NCBI RefSeq assembly: GCF_018282095.1
Contig: NZ_CP074126.1
Location: 1,312,501-1,376,500, forward strand
Direction: 5' to 3'
Source: Pseudovibrio brasiliensis
GTDB taxonomy: Bacteria > Pseudomonadota > Alphaproteobacteria > Rhizobiales > Stappiaceae
Length of the DNA: 64,000 bases
Below the pieces are notes generated by a model, which saw only the letters and a program-made list of their open reading frames with translations, was not told where the DNA came from and did not search any database. Position numbers and translations under genes: made by a program. Shown one piece after another: positions 17,459 to 25,461 of the stretch. Position 1 is the stretch's first letter; each line of letters opens with the position of its first letter.

Positions 17459-18427
17459 ATGCGCTACTTTAAAGCTGCTGCACTTGCAGTCACACTGATG
17501 ATCTTCGCAGGCTTCTCCAGCCTGTCAGCGGCCTTTGCAAAAACTCCAATCAACGCTGTGGCAACCGTTGGCATGGTGGCAGATGCAGTCCGCGCTGTTG
17601 GCGGTGATAACGTCACTGTTGAAGCGCTCATGGGAACCGGCATCGACCCACACTCTTACCGCCAGACCCGCTCCGACGTTGTAAAGATGGGCCGTGCAGA
17701 CGCAATCTTCGCAAATGGCTTGTTTCTGGAAGCGCAGATGGAAGATCTGCTGCTGAAGCTGCAAAAGCGCAAGCCGGTCTTTTTCATCGGTGAGACAATC
17801 GACTCCGCAAAACTGGAAGGCTCAACAGCCTACACAGGCCGCTATGACCCGCACGTCTGGATGAGCCCAACGCTCTGGAAGGGGGCGGTTGATGGCGTCA
17901 CAGAAGCATTCATTTCTATCGATCCTGAAAACGAGCAGGAATACCGCGACAACGCGGCAGCTTACCTTGTGCAGGTGCAGGAGCTTGCTGACTATGGCGG
18001 AAAAATCCTCAAGACAGTTCCGCAGGAGCGCCGTGTTCTCGTAACCGCGCATGATGCGTTCACTTATCTTGGCCGCGACTTTGATCTGGAAGTGGTCGGC
18101 GTTCAGGGCATCTCCACCAACTCAGAAGCTGGCCTGCAGCGTATTGAGGAGCTGGTGGACCTTCTCGTAGATCGAAAAATCACAGCAGTGTTTGTTGAAT
18201 CGTCAGTATCAGAGCGCAACGTGCGTGCCCTGGTGGAAGGTGCTGAAGCCAAAGGCCACAAAGTGGAGGTTGGCGGTGAGCTCTTCTCTGATGCGATGGG
18301 GCAGTCCAACACCTATGAAGGAACGTATATCGGTATGATCGACCACAACATGACGTCGATTACCCGCGCTCTGGGCGGTGAAGCTCCTGCGCGCGGCATG
18401 CAGGGTAAACTTGGAGCAGGTCACTAA
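17459..18427 (+). CDS. Metal ABC transporter substrate-binding protein (ZnuA/SitA/TroA family)
   Basis: Periplasmic receptor that captures Mn, Fe or Zn for the adjacent ABC importer. From the second ATG the protein begins MRYFKAAALAVTLMIFAGF, a signal peptide ending near AFA; an ATG 48 bases upstream would add a charged extension. Metal-site residues are visible in DPHSYRQTRSD, YDPHVWMSP, the Glu of SSVSERN, and GTYIGMIDHN. The long His-rich loop of zinc-specific ZnuA proteins is absent, which favours Mn/Fe specificity (inference). Four-gene operon with ATPase and two permeases, followed by a strong terminator. No Fur, Mur or MntR box could be placed upstream with confidence. Confidence 0.92.
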   Translation: MRYFKAAALAVTLMIFAGFSSLSAAFAKTPINAVATVGMVADAVRAVGGDNVTVEALMGTGIDPHSYRQTRSDVVKMGRADAIFANGLFLEAQMEDLLLKLQKRKPVFFIGETIDSAKLEGSTAYTGRYDPHVWMSPTLWKGAVDGVTEAFISIDPENEQEYRDNAAAYLVQVQELADYGGKILKTVPQERRVLVTAHDAFTYLGRDFDLEVVGVQGISTNSEAGLQRIEELVDLLVDRKITAVFVESSVSERNVRALVEGAEAKGHKVEVGGELFSDAMGQSNTYEGTYIGMIDHNMTSITRALGGEAPARGMQGKLGAGH

Positions 18428-18428
18428 C

Positions 18429-19253
18429 ATGCACGATAGAAGTTCCTCCGGCCTGCACCTGTTGCACGATACCGATGCAGGCAAAAACATAAGACCTGAA
18501 GATCTGCCATTCACTGTGCAGGGCATGACAGTTGCGTACCATCATAAGCCAGTTCTTTGGGGCGTTTCCTACTCTGCTCCAAAAGGATGCCTCACAGCGA
18601 TCATCGGCCCAAACGGCGCAGGTAAGTCCACATTCCTTAAAGCGGCGCTGGGTCTGATCCCGAAGCTTTCTGGTGAAACCAAGGTGTTCGGTGAGCCAAT
18701 CGAAAAGGCCCTGAAGCGCATCGCCTACGTCCCGCAGCGTTCAGCCGTGGATTGGGACTTCCCGGCAACAGCTATCGATGTGGTGATGATGGGCCTTTAC
18801 GGCCAAATCGGCTGGTTCCGCTGGCCATCCCGCAAGCATCGCCAAAAAGCAATGGATTGCCTGAAATCAGTCGGCATGCAGGATTTCGCAAACCGCCAGA
18901 TTGGCCAGCTTTCAGGCGGCCAGCAGCAGCGTGTGTTCCTTGCCCGTGCACTGGCGCAAGACTCTGAAGTTTACCTGATGGATGAGCCTTTTGCAGGCGT
19001 GGATGCTGCGACAGAAAAAGCCATCGTGGCTGTGCTTCGTCAGCTTGTTGCAGACGGCAAAACCGTGCTCGTCGTGCACCATGATCTTGAAACCGTGCGC
19101 GACTACTACTCCCACATCTTGCTGCTTAATGGTCAGCATGTGGCCGATGGTCCGGTCGAAACAACCTTCACCCCGGAAAACCTGCAGAAAGCGTATGGCG
19201 GACGCCTCGCCAGCACCCAGCTGGATGGCCTCTCAGAAGCCTCGGGCGCATAA
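18429..19253 (+). CDS. Metal ABC transporter ATPase
   Basis: Cytoplasmic ATPase that powers the Mn/Fe/Zn importer. 274 residues from the ATG directly after the binding-protein stop codon, with GGAGCAGG upstream. Walker A is GPNGAGKST (about residues 60-68), the ABC signature is LSGGQQQR, Walker B is VYLMDEPFAGVD and the H-loop is VVHHDL. GLIPKLSGETKVFGEP and VPQRSAVDWDFP are typical of the manganese/zinc subgroup. One base separates it from the previous gene, so translational coupling is likely. Confidence 0.94.
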   Translation: MHDRSSSGLHLLHDTDAGKNIRPEDLPFTVQGMTVAYHHKPVLWGVSYSAPKGCLTAIIGPNGAGKSTFLKAALGLIPKLSGETKVFGEPIEKALKRIAYVPQRSAVDWDFPATAIDVVMMGLYGQIGWFRWPSRKHRQKAMDCLKSVGMQDFANRQIGQLSGGQQQRVFLARALAQDSEVYLMDEPFAGVDAATEKAIVAVLRQLVADGKTVLVVHHDLETVRDYYSHILLLNGQHVADGPVETTFTPENLQKAYGGRLASTQLDGLSEASGA

Positions 19254-19262
19254 GGCAAAGCC

Positions 19263-20498
19263 ATGGAACAGTTCTTTGCCGCCCTCACTCTGTCTGCAGG
19301 CTACAACACAGCACTGGTCTGCATCGGCGCTGCCCTTCTGGGCGCGGCCAGCGGTGCAATCGGTGTCTTTGTTTTGCTCAGAAAACGCACGCTGGTTTCT
19401 GATGCGGTCAGCCACGCAACGCTTCCCGGCGTAGCGCTCGCCTTCATCATCGCGCAAGTCTATTTCGGCTCAGGCCGATCCCTCCCGGTGCTCCTGTTCG
19501 GTGCGGCCCTGTCTGCCGGCATAGGTGTTCTGGCCGTGGATTGGATCAAAACCCACACACGCCTCACGGAAGATGCGGCCATCGGCACCGTGCTCTCCAC
19601 CTTCTTTGCAGTCGGTATGGTCCTACTCACCATCATCCAGTCCATGTCCATCTCAGGGCAGGCGGGGCTGGAGGGTTTTCTCCTCGGTGCTACCTCCGGC
19701 ATGCTCAAGTCTGAAGCGCTGACAATCGCCGTAGCAGCTGCTCTAGTTGGGCTTGCCGTTGTACTGCGCATGAAAGAATTCTCGCTGCTCTGCTTTGACG
19801 AAGGCTTTGCAGCGGCCAGTGGCTATAATGTCCGCTGGCTCGATCGTACCCTTCTTCTTTTACTTCTCGGCATCGTGGTGATCGGCCTTAAAACCGTTGG
19901 CCTCGTGCTCATCATCGCTTTGGCAATCATCCCACCTGTAGCTGCCCGTTTCTGGACAGATCGCGTACCGGTACTGGTTGCCATTGCAGCAGGAATTGGT
20001 GCCTCGGGAAGCTACATTGGGGCTGCTCTCTCAGCCAGCGCACCAAACATGCCAACAGGCGGTTTGATCGTGCTGGTGCTCTTCAGCTTCTTTGTGGTTT
20101 CCCTCCTTGTCTCGCCTGTCAGGGGCATTCTGGCCGCCGCTCTTAAGCACTACCGCTTCCAGCGCATTGTGCACCTGCGTCAGGGCTTGCTTGCCATCGC
20201 GCACAATGAGCCAGTGCTCGAACCGCTGACACGCTCCATCCTGCGCAGAGGCGGCTTTATGAGTGGTGACGGCCAGCCAACCGTGAAAGGCCAGTCAGAA
20301 GCGCGTCTGATCGAGCGTGATCAGAAGCTCTGGAACCTCTACCGCGAAATGCACCCGGAAGAGTCCCATGCGCTGGCAGATTGGTCCCTGAAGCCAATCG
20401 GCGAAGTCCTGCCTGCTGACACCGTTAAGGTGCTGGAGCAGGAACTCAGCCCCCATGTGGTGCACCCTGAAGAAGGCGGCAAAGGAGGAGCAAACTGA
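19263..20498 (+). CDS. Metal ABC transporter permease with long C-terminal tail
   Basis: Inner-membrane subunit of the Mn/Fe/Zn importer. Residues 1 to about 290 hold eight or so hydrophobic segments with the ABC-3 family pattern LVSDAVSHATLPGVALAF, VLSTFFAVGMVLL and GLVLIIALAIIPPVAARFW. About 120 further residues follow (from HYRFQRIVHLRQGL to the end), hydrophilic and including RSILRRGGF and LWNLYREMHPEE. This tail looks like a helical, winged-helix-type domain resembling the metalloregulator-like tails seen in some alphaproteobacterial SitC/MntC proteins; the assignment is tentative. At 411 residues it is far longer than the usual ~285. The stop overlaps the next start (TGATG). Confidence 0.9.
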   Translation: MEQFFAALTLSAGYNTALVCIGAALLGAASGAIGVFVLLRKRTLVSDAVSHATLPGVALAFIIAQVYFGSGRSLPVLLFGAALSAGIGVLAVDWIKTHTRLTEDAAIGTVLSTFFAVGMVLLTIIQSMSISGQAGLEGFLLGATSGMLKSEALTIAVAAALVGLAVVLRMKEFSLLCFDEGFAAASGYNVRWLDRTLLLLLLGIVVIGLKTVGLVLIIALAIIPPVAARFWTDRVPVLVAIAAGIGASGSYIGAALSASAPNMPTGGLIVLVLFSFFVVSLLVSPVRGILAAALKHYRFQRIVHLRQGLLAIAHNEPVLEPLTRSILRRGGFMSGDGQPTVKGQSEARLIERDQKLWNLYREMHPEESHALADWSLKPIGEVLPADTVKVLEQELSPHVVHPEEGGKGGAN

Positions 20499-21439
20499 TG
20501 GATATCTTCCTGCAATTTGATCTCCCAAGCATCCTGCTGGGCTCACTGGCAGCACTAGCCTGCGGTCTTCTGGGCAACTTCCTCGTCCTGCGCAAACAAG
20601 CGCTCATGGGCGATGCGATCTCCCACGTGGTACTGCCCGGTATCGTGCTCGGCTTCCTGTTCTCCCATGAGACTGGTTCCTGGGCTATGATGATCGGGGC
20701 AGGGGTAGCAGCCATCTTTGCCGTGCTGCTCATCGAACTCATCCGCCGTATCGGTAATGTAGAACCCGGCGCTGCCATGGGTGTGGTCTTCACCACCATG
20801 TTCGCAGCTGGCGTTGTTATTCTGGAGCAGACCGGAACGGCAGGCGTCCACCTTGATGTAGAGCACGCTCTTTACGGCAATCTGGAAAGCGCTATCTGGC
20901 TGGATGCTTACACCCTCTCAGACCTGTGGAACTGGCAGGCGCTGTCCACGCTTCCCGAGAGCATCAAACAGCTGTTCATCGTCAACCTGCTGGTGATCGG
21001 TTTCATCGTGCTGTTCTTCAAAGAACTGAAGATCTCCAGCTTCGACCCACTGCTCTCCGCCAGCCTTGGCTTCTCACCAAAATGGCTTGGCCTCTCACTC
21101 ATCGTGATGGTTGCTATTGCAGCAGTTGCAGCGTTCAGCGCAGTGGGCTCAATCCTCGTGATTGCCATGTTCATTTGCCCGGCGGCCACGGCTCGTATGC
21201 TGACCGATAACCTGAAGACCCAGCTCTTCATCTCAGGCATTGCCTCACTGTCCGCTGGCCTGTTCGGATACCTGCTTGCAGCCTTCGGTCCGGGCCTGCT
21301 GGGCTACGAGTTCTCCGTCTCCGCTGCTGGTATGATTGCTGTTGTCGCTGGTCTGCAGCAGGTGCTTGCCATGTTGTTCGCGCCGCACTACGGCGTCGTC
21401 ATGCGTCGCCGCCGGCAAAGGGAGCATGTCAGCGCCTGA
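20498..21439 (+). CDS. Metal ABC transporter permease, second subunit
   Basis: Second membrane subunit of the importer, 313 residues. Typical ABC-3 sequences are LRKQALMGDAISHVVLPGIVLGF, GAAMGVVFTTMFAAGVVIL and VGSILVIAMFICPAATARML. It starts inside the stop codon of the preceding permease. Both permease genes together imply a heterodimeric channel of the SitCD/MntCD type. Last gene of the operon, with a strong terminator 27 bases after the stop. Confidence 0.93.
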   Translation: MDIFLQFDLPSILLGSLAALACGLLGNFLVLRKQALMGDAISHVVLPGIVLGFLFSHETGSWAMMIGAGVAAIFAVLLIELIRRIGNVEPGAAMGVVFTTMFAAGVVILEQTGTAGVHLDVEHALYGNLESAIWLDAYTLSDLWNWQALSTLPESIKQLFIVNLLVIGFIVLFFKELKISSFDPLLSASLGFSPKWLGLSLIVMVAIAAVAAFSAVGSILVIAMFICPAATARMLTDNLKTQLFISGIASLSAGLFGYLLAAFGPGLLGYEFSVSAAGMIAVVAGLQQVLAMLFAPHYGVVMRRRRQREHVSA

Positions 21440-21465
21440 AAGAGCCTGTAGACTTCGACAATGAA

Positions 21466-21498
21466 AAGGGAGTGCCCCAAAAAGGCGCTCCCTTTTTT
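21466..21498 (+). terminator. Metal transporter operon terminator
   Basis: Eleven-base stem AAGGGAGTGCC/GGCGCTCCCTT with one T-G pair, followed by a run of T. Confidence 0.92.
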
Positions 21499-21573
21499 AG
21501 TTTGCCAAATAAATAACAGATTGAAATTACCTAGAGTTTTTCGCTCAACTTATAGAAATACAAATACAATATT

Positions 21574-21600
21574 GCGTAGCTCGCTAATAATGAGCTACGC
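21574..21600. repeat. Perfect 9-base hairpin
   Basis: GCGTAGCTC / GAGCTACGC around GCTAATAAT, in AT-rich sequence and not followed by T on either strand. Possibly an operator or an RNA element of the downstream operon. Confidence 0.35.
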
Positions 21601-21656
21601 TCGATAAGTTAATATACGTAAATTGTCATGGGTCTGTCACAGGTTGCAGTTAGCTG

Positions 21657-21705
21657 CCTAGGTGATGGAACCAGAGAGGTGTCGAATCTCTGCATCGCAC
21701 CTTGG
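21657..21705 (+). promoter_or_regulatory. Structured leader before the binding-protein gene
   Basis: A long imperfect hairpin ends 38 bases before the start codon: CC-AGGTG-ATG on the 5' side pairs with CAT-CG-CACCT-GG, and within it CAGAGA pairs with TCTCTG around a nine-base loop. A small GCAG/CTGC hairpin precedes it. There is no T run after it, so control of translation or RNA stability is more likely than termination. I do not recognise a known riboswitch class. Confidence 0.35.
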
Positions 21706-21743
21706 TTGCTATTAGAATTTCTTAGTCTCTTGAGGGCCCGTTA

Positions 21744-22871
21744 ATGTCTATCTCTCGTCGTTCAGTACTGAAAGGCACTGCTGCAGCGTCCGCCGCTGCA
21801 GTTGCTGCTCCTGCAATTTTGAAGGCCTCTGATGCACTGGCATCTTCTGGTCAAGTGAATGTATTCGCATGGGGCGACTACGTTCAGGACAACATGATCA
21901 AGAAGTTTGAAGGTGACACAGGGATCAAGATCAACCTGTCCACTTTCGGCTCCAACGATGAAGCTGAGCAGAAGCTGAAAGCAGCTGGCGGCAAAGGCTT
22001 TGACGTGATCTTCCCGTCCATCACCAACGGTGCGAACTACTACCCGGATGACCTGCTGGCCCCTCTGGACGAAAGCAAGCTCAAGGTGGATGCCGTTGTG
22101 CCGTCCATGCTGCGCGACAGCGTCAAGCTCGGCGGCACCTACCGCGGCAAGCGCATGTTGCTGCCATTCGACTGGGGCACAGAAGCCATTACCTTCGACA
22201 GCACCGTGTTCCCGCTCTCAAACGATGAAGTCTCCTTCGGCTCTCTCTGGGCTCCGGAAGCCAAAGGCAAGGCTGCATTCCGTCAGAAATCCGCTCTGAT
22301 CGGCACGGGCCTGTACCTCGACGCAATCGGCAAGGTGAAATCCAACCGCATGCTCGACGTGTACAAGACCGAAGAAGACGCCCGCCGCGTCTGGGATGAG
22401 GTTGCCAAATTCATCATTGAGCGCAAAGAAAACATCGCTGCCTTCTGGAACAACGCGACAGAAGCAACAAACGCCTTCAAACAGGCAGGCGCGTCCATCG
22501 GCCAGACATGGGACACAACGGGGCTGCTGCTCAGCCGTGAAGATGCAAAGTGGAAGTACCGCATGCCAAAAGAAGGCGGCATGACCTGGATGGATTCCAT
22601 GGGCATTCCAAGCGGTGCAGAAAATACTGAGCAGGCCTACGCCTTCATCAACGCCATGCTTGATCCGGAAATGGCTGGCATGTTCAGCGCAAACACCGGC
22701 TACAACTCCGCTGTTGTGGGTGCCGCCAACCATGCAGGCGAAACCTACAAGAAGCAGTTCCTTGAGATCTACAACAACGACACCCTGGCGAACCTGTGGT
22801 GGTACCCGGCTGATACGCCGTGGTTTGCGCCGCTTCGTCAGGAGTACGTAGACAAGATCACCAACGCCTAA
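21744..22871 (+). CDS. Polyamine-type ABC transporter substrate-binding protein, Tat-exported
   Basis: Periplasmic receptor of the PotD/PotF family, 375 residues. The N-terminus MSISRRSVLKGTAAASAAAV is a twin-arginine (SRRSVLKG) signal with a likely cleavage near ALA-SS. The mature part begins VNVFAWGDYVQDNMIKKFE, the typical PotD opening, and continues with FDVIFPSITNGANYY, LLPFDWGTEAITFD and LWWYPADTPWF. Tat export means the protein folds before secretion. Spermidine, putrescine or a related cation is inferred from family only. Followed by a strong intergenic hairpin and the other transporter genes. Confidence 0.9.
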   Translation: MSISRRSVLKGTAAASAAAVAAPAILKASDALASSGQVNVFAWGDYVQDNMIKKFEGDTGIKINLSTFGSNDEAEQKLKAAGGKGFDVIFPSITNGANYYPDDLLAPLDESKLKVDAVVPSMLRDSVKLGGTYRGKRMLLPFDWGTEAITFDSTVFPLSNDEVSFGSLWAPEAKGKAAFRQKSALIGTGLYLDAIGKVKSNRMLDVYKTEEDARRVWDEVAKFIIERKENIAAFWNNATEATNAFKQAGASIGQTWDTTGLLLSREDAKWKYRMPKEGGMTWMDSMGIPSGAENTEQAYAFINAMLDPEMAGMFSANTGYNSAVVGAANHAGETYKKQFLEIYNNDTLANLWWYPADTPWFAPLRQEYVDKITNA

Positions 22872-22882
22872 CGGTGTTGACA

Positions 22883-22910
22883 GCAAAGCGCGGCATCAGC
22901 CGCGCTTTGC
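22883..22910 (+). other. Intercistronic hairpin after the binding-protein gene
   Basis: Perfect 12-base stem GCAAAGCGCGGC/GCCGCGCTTTGC with an ATCA loop, about 12 bases past the stop and without a T run. Such structures commonly protect the message of an abundant binding protein and lower expression of the genes downstream. Confidence 0.6.
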
Positions 22911-23048
22911 ATATCAGCTTGCAAACGCAGCGGTGGCACAAACACCGTTTTTGCAAGGAAGGAACTGCGCTCTGGCATGGCCAGAAGCCGAGCGGAAAAC
23001 CTCAGGTTTCCATCCCTGAAAACCATAAGATAAAGCAATAGGCCCTTC

Positions 23049-24134
23049 ATGCATGGCAATGATGTAATTCTCGAAAACCTCTCCATGAGATTTGGCGATT
23101 TTGTCGCCGTTCAGCCCACGAACCTCAAAATCAATGCTGGTGAGTTTTTCTCTATCCTCGGCCCGTCCGGCTGCGGAAAAACAACCATCCTGCGCATGAT
23201 CTCCGGCTTCCTCAGTCCCTCTCAGGGCCGCGTCGTCATCGGTGACAAAGACATGTCCGGCATCCGCGCCAATGCCAGACCGACCGCTCTGATCTTCCAG
23301 AACCTCGCGCTCTTCCCGCTCATGAGCGTGCGAGACAACATCGCCTTCGGTCTGGAAGCACGCGGCATCTCAAAAAAGATCCGTCACGAAAAAGCGCAGG
23401 AGCTTCTCTCCCTTGTCGCGCTGGACGGGCAGGGCGATAAACTGCCGACAGAACTCTCCGGCGGTCAGCGTCAGCGTGTGGCCATTGCCCGTGCTCTCGC
23501 AGTTGAGCCATCCGTGCTCCTGCTTGACGAGCCGCTTTCCGCGCTGGACCTGAAACTCCGCCAGCACATGCGTGCCGAGCTGAAAGAGCTGCAACGTAAA
23601 ACCGGCGTCACCTTCATCTACATCACCCACGATCAGGGCGAAGCGCTCACCATGTCAGACCGTGTCGCAGTCATGAACCACGGCGTGGTGGAACAGGTCG
23701 CCACCTCTGATGAAATCTACGCCCACCCGGTCACGCCATTCGTCGCCAGCTTTGTGGGTGAGCAAAACGTCTTCAAAGGCAAGGTCATTGGCAAAGAAGG
23801 TGACTTCGCCGTTCTGGAAACCTCCCAAGGCAAGCTGTTCGGCCAGAACACACACGGCTTGAACGAAGGGGAAGACGCCATCCTGTTTATTCGCCCGGAA
23901 CGCGTCACGCTGGAAGAAAAGGACGGCCAGCAAAATGGCCTCTCCGCAAAGCTGGAACGCCGCGATCTGGAAGGACCGTTTGTGAACCTGCACATGCGGG
24001 CAGGGGATCAGCCAATCGCCGTCCATGTCACCAACGTGGAGAAAACACACCAGCTACTCGGTTCCGATCAGAACCTCTGGTTCGCAGCACAGGATGCTGT
24101 TGTGATGCGTCCAGGAGAGCTGGCCAGTGAATAG
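23049..24134 (+). CDS. Polyamine-type ABC transporter ATPase
   Basis: PotA-like ATPase of 361 residues. Walker A GPSGCGKTT (residues 38-46), Q-loop region FQNLALFP, signature LSGGQRQR, Walker B LLLDEPLSALD, H-loop YITHDQ. The last ~120 residues form the TOBE-type regulatory domain (GKVIGKEGDFAVLE, FIRPERVTL) that contacts the partner subunit. It overlaps the following permease gene by eight bases, so the two are translationally coupled. Confidence 0.94.
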   Translation: MHGNDVILENLSMRFGDFVAVQPTNLKINAGEFFSILGPSGCGKTTILRMISGFLSPSQGRVVIGDKDMSGIRANARPTALIFQNLALFPLMSVRDNIAFGLEARGISKKIRHEKAQELLSLVALDGQGDKLPTELSGGQRQRVAIARALAVEPSVLLLDEPLSALDLKLRQHMRAELKELQRKTGVTFIYITHDQGEALTMSDRVAVMNHGVVEQVATSDEIYAHPVTPFVASFVGEQNVFKGKVIGKEGDFAVLETSQGKLFGQNTHGLNEGEDAILFIRPERVTLEEKDGQQNGLSAKLERRDLEGPFVNLHMRAGDQPIAVHVTNVEKTHQLLGSDQNLWFAAQDAVVMRPGELASE

Positions 24135-25461
24135 TCTGATCAAAAGTTACGGCAAAGGGCTCACGGCTCTTTTCATGGGGCTGGCAGCGCTCTGGATCGT
24201 GCTCCTCATCGTCCTGCCCCAGTTCTCCATGATCGAGCGTGCCTTCACCTATGAGGACAGAGGTGGAGCCGCTGCGACACTGGCGCTGGAGATCGACCGC
24301 GCCTACGAAGAAGTGTTCCAGATCAACACCTCACTGGAAGAGCTGGATGCAGAAAAAGACGCGGTCAATGCGGGGGAGGCAACAGCCAAACCGCAGGACG
24401 GTGCCTCGTCTCTCAACCCGTTTGCCACACCAGAACCATCCACTCCTAGTGGTGCGTCTGGTCTGAACCCATTCGCAGAGGAAAGCCCGGCGCCGTCAAA
24501 CGATGCCACCGGCCTCAATCCATTTGCAGAACCCTCCGGCAATGACACCTCCGGCCTGAACCCGTTTGGTACCCCATCGTCTGGCGGGGCAACAAGCGCG
24601 ACCCGCACAATTGCTGAAATCGAAGCTGAAGTAGAACCGCTTCTTGCCAGAAAAGGCGAGCTGGAAGCAAAGATCGCCACACTGGAGGCTGAGGAGAAAG
24701 CCACCAGCGAAAGCGTAGGTTTGGATACCTCGTACTCTCTCAAAAACTTCACGATGATGAGTTCGATCCACTTCCAGATCTTCCTTGCAACCATCGCCTA
24801 TGCACTCTGCGTCACCATTTTGGCGTTCATCATGTGTTACCCGGTGGCGTACGCTGTCGCCACAACAACCAGCCGCAACAAACTCGCCATCCTGATGATT
24901 GGCCTGCTGATCCCTTATGCGATCAACGAGCTGTTGCGCATCTTCTCGTGGATCATGATCCTGGAGAAGCAAGGCATCCTGAATGGACTGCTCGATCTGT
25001 TGGGCATCATCAATCTGGAGGCTGGCGAGGGCTTCCGTTTTGTGGCCTCAAACGGCGCAGTCTTTACGGTGATGGTTTACGCCTACGTGCTGTTCATGGT
25101 CTTCCCGATTTACAACACCATCGACACGCTGGACAAAAACCAGATCGAAGCGGCCCGCGACCTTGGTGCATCTACATGGCGCATCCACTGGCGTGTTGTG
25201 CTGCCTCACGCCAAACCGGGTATTGCCGTTGGCGCGATCATGACCTTCATGCTCTCGGCTGGATCCATCGCGGTTCCAAGCGCTGTGGGCCGTGGCCTCC
25301 ATCCCGATTGGTTCTCTCAGGTGATCTACCGCCGCTTCTTTGAGGCTGACAGCTGGAACCAGGGCGCCGCCTATTCTCTGGCACTACTGGTGGCCTGTAT
25401 CGTCTTTATTCTGTTCAATATGTGGGTCTTCCGCGTCGGTATCCGGGACATCGCGAAATGA
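24127..25461 (+). CDS. Polyamine-type ABC permease with an LNPF-repeat loop
   Basis: PotB-like inner-membrane subunit. TM1 is at about residues 11-33 and the remaining membrane domain starts at about 216, with the EAA motif EAARDLGASTWRIHWRVVLPHA contacting the ATPase (shown in part). Between them lies an unusual ~170-residue segment, predicted outside the cytoplasm by topology. It has a coiled-coil-like arm (ALEIDRAYEEVFQINTSLEE), a low-complexity part with LNPF at residues 96, 113, 130 and 144, and a second arm (TIAEIEAEVEPLLARKGELE). The protein is 444 residues against about 285-300 for PotB. GTG start, overlapping the ATPase stop. Confidence 0.92.
   Translation: MNSLIKSYGKGLTALFMGLAALWIVLLIVLPQFSMIERAFTYEDRGGAAATLALEIDRAYEEVFQINTSLEELDAEKDAVNAGEATAKPQDGASSLNPFATPEPSTPSGASGLNPFAEESPAPSNDATGLNPFAEPSGNDTSGLNPFGTPSSGGATSATRTIAEIEAEVEPLLARKGELEAKIATLEAEEKATSESVGLDTSYSLKNFTMMSSIHFQIFLATIAYALCVTILAFIMCYPVAYAVATTTSRNKLAILMIGLLIPYAINELLRIFSWIMILEKQGILNGLLDLLGIINLEAGEGFRFVASNGAVFTVMVYAYVLFMVFPIYNTIDTLDKNQIEAARDLGASTWRIHWRVVLPHAKPGIAVGAIMTFMLSAGSIAVPSAVGRGLHPDWFSQVIYRRFFEADSWNQGAAYSLALLVACIVFILFNMWVFRVGIRDIAK
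24394..24576 (+). repeat. Degenerate tandem repeat coding for four LNPF motifs
   Basis: Codons 90-150 of the permease encode four units of the form (S/T)-(S/G)-L-N-P-F-(A/G) followed by a Ser/Pro/Glu-rich spacer; the spacing between units is 17, 17 and 14 residues. At DNA level the copies keep CTGAACCC or CTCAATCC cores but differ at synonymous sites, so the repeat is not recent. Confidence 0.85.

Larger units (their letters stand above)
21440..21743. other. Gap before the polyamine-type transporter operon
   Basis: Contains the terminator of the metal transporter operon, a perfect 9-base hairpin (21574-21600) and a long imperfect hairpin (21657-21705) close to the next start codon. Confidence 0.6.

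Noticed and set aside
21672-21692. tRNA T-arm-like sequence (AGAGGTGTCGAATCTCT) before the binding-protein gene
   Set aside because: No acceptor, D or anticodon arms around it and the loop is two bases too long; explained better by the leader hairpin.
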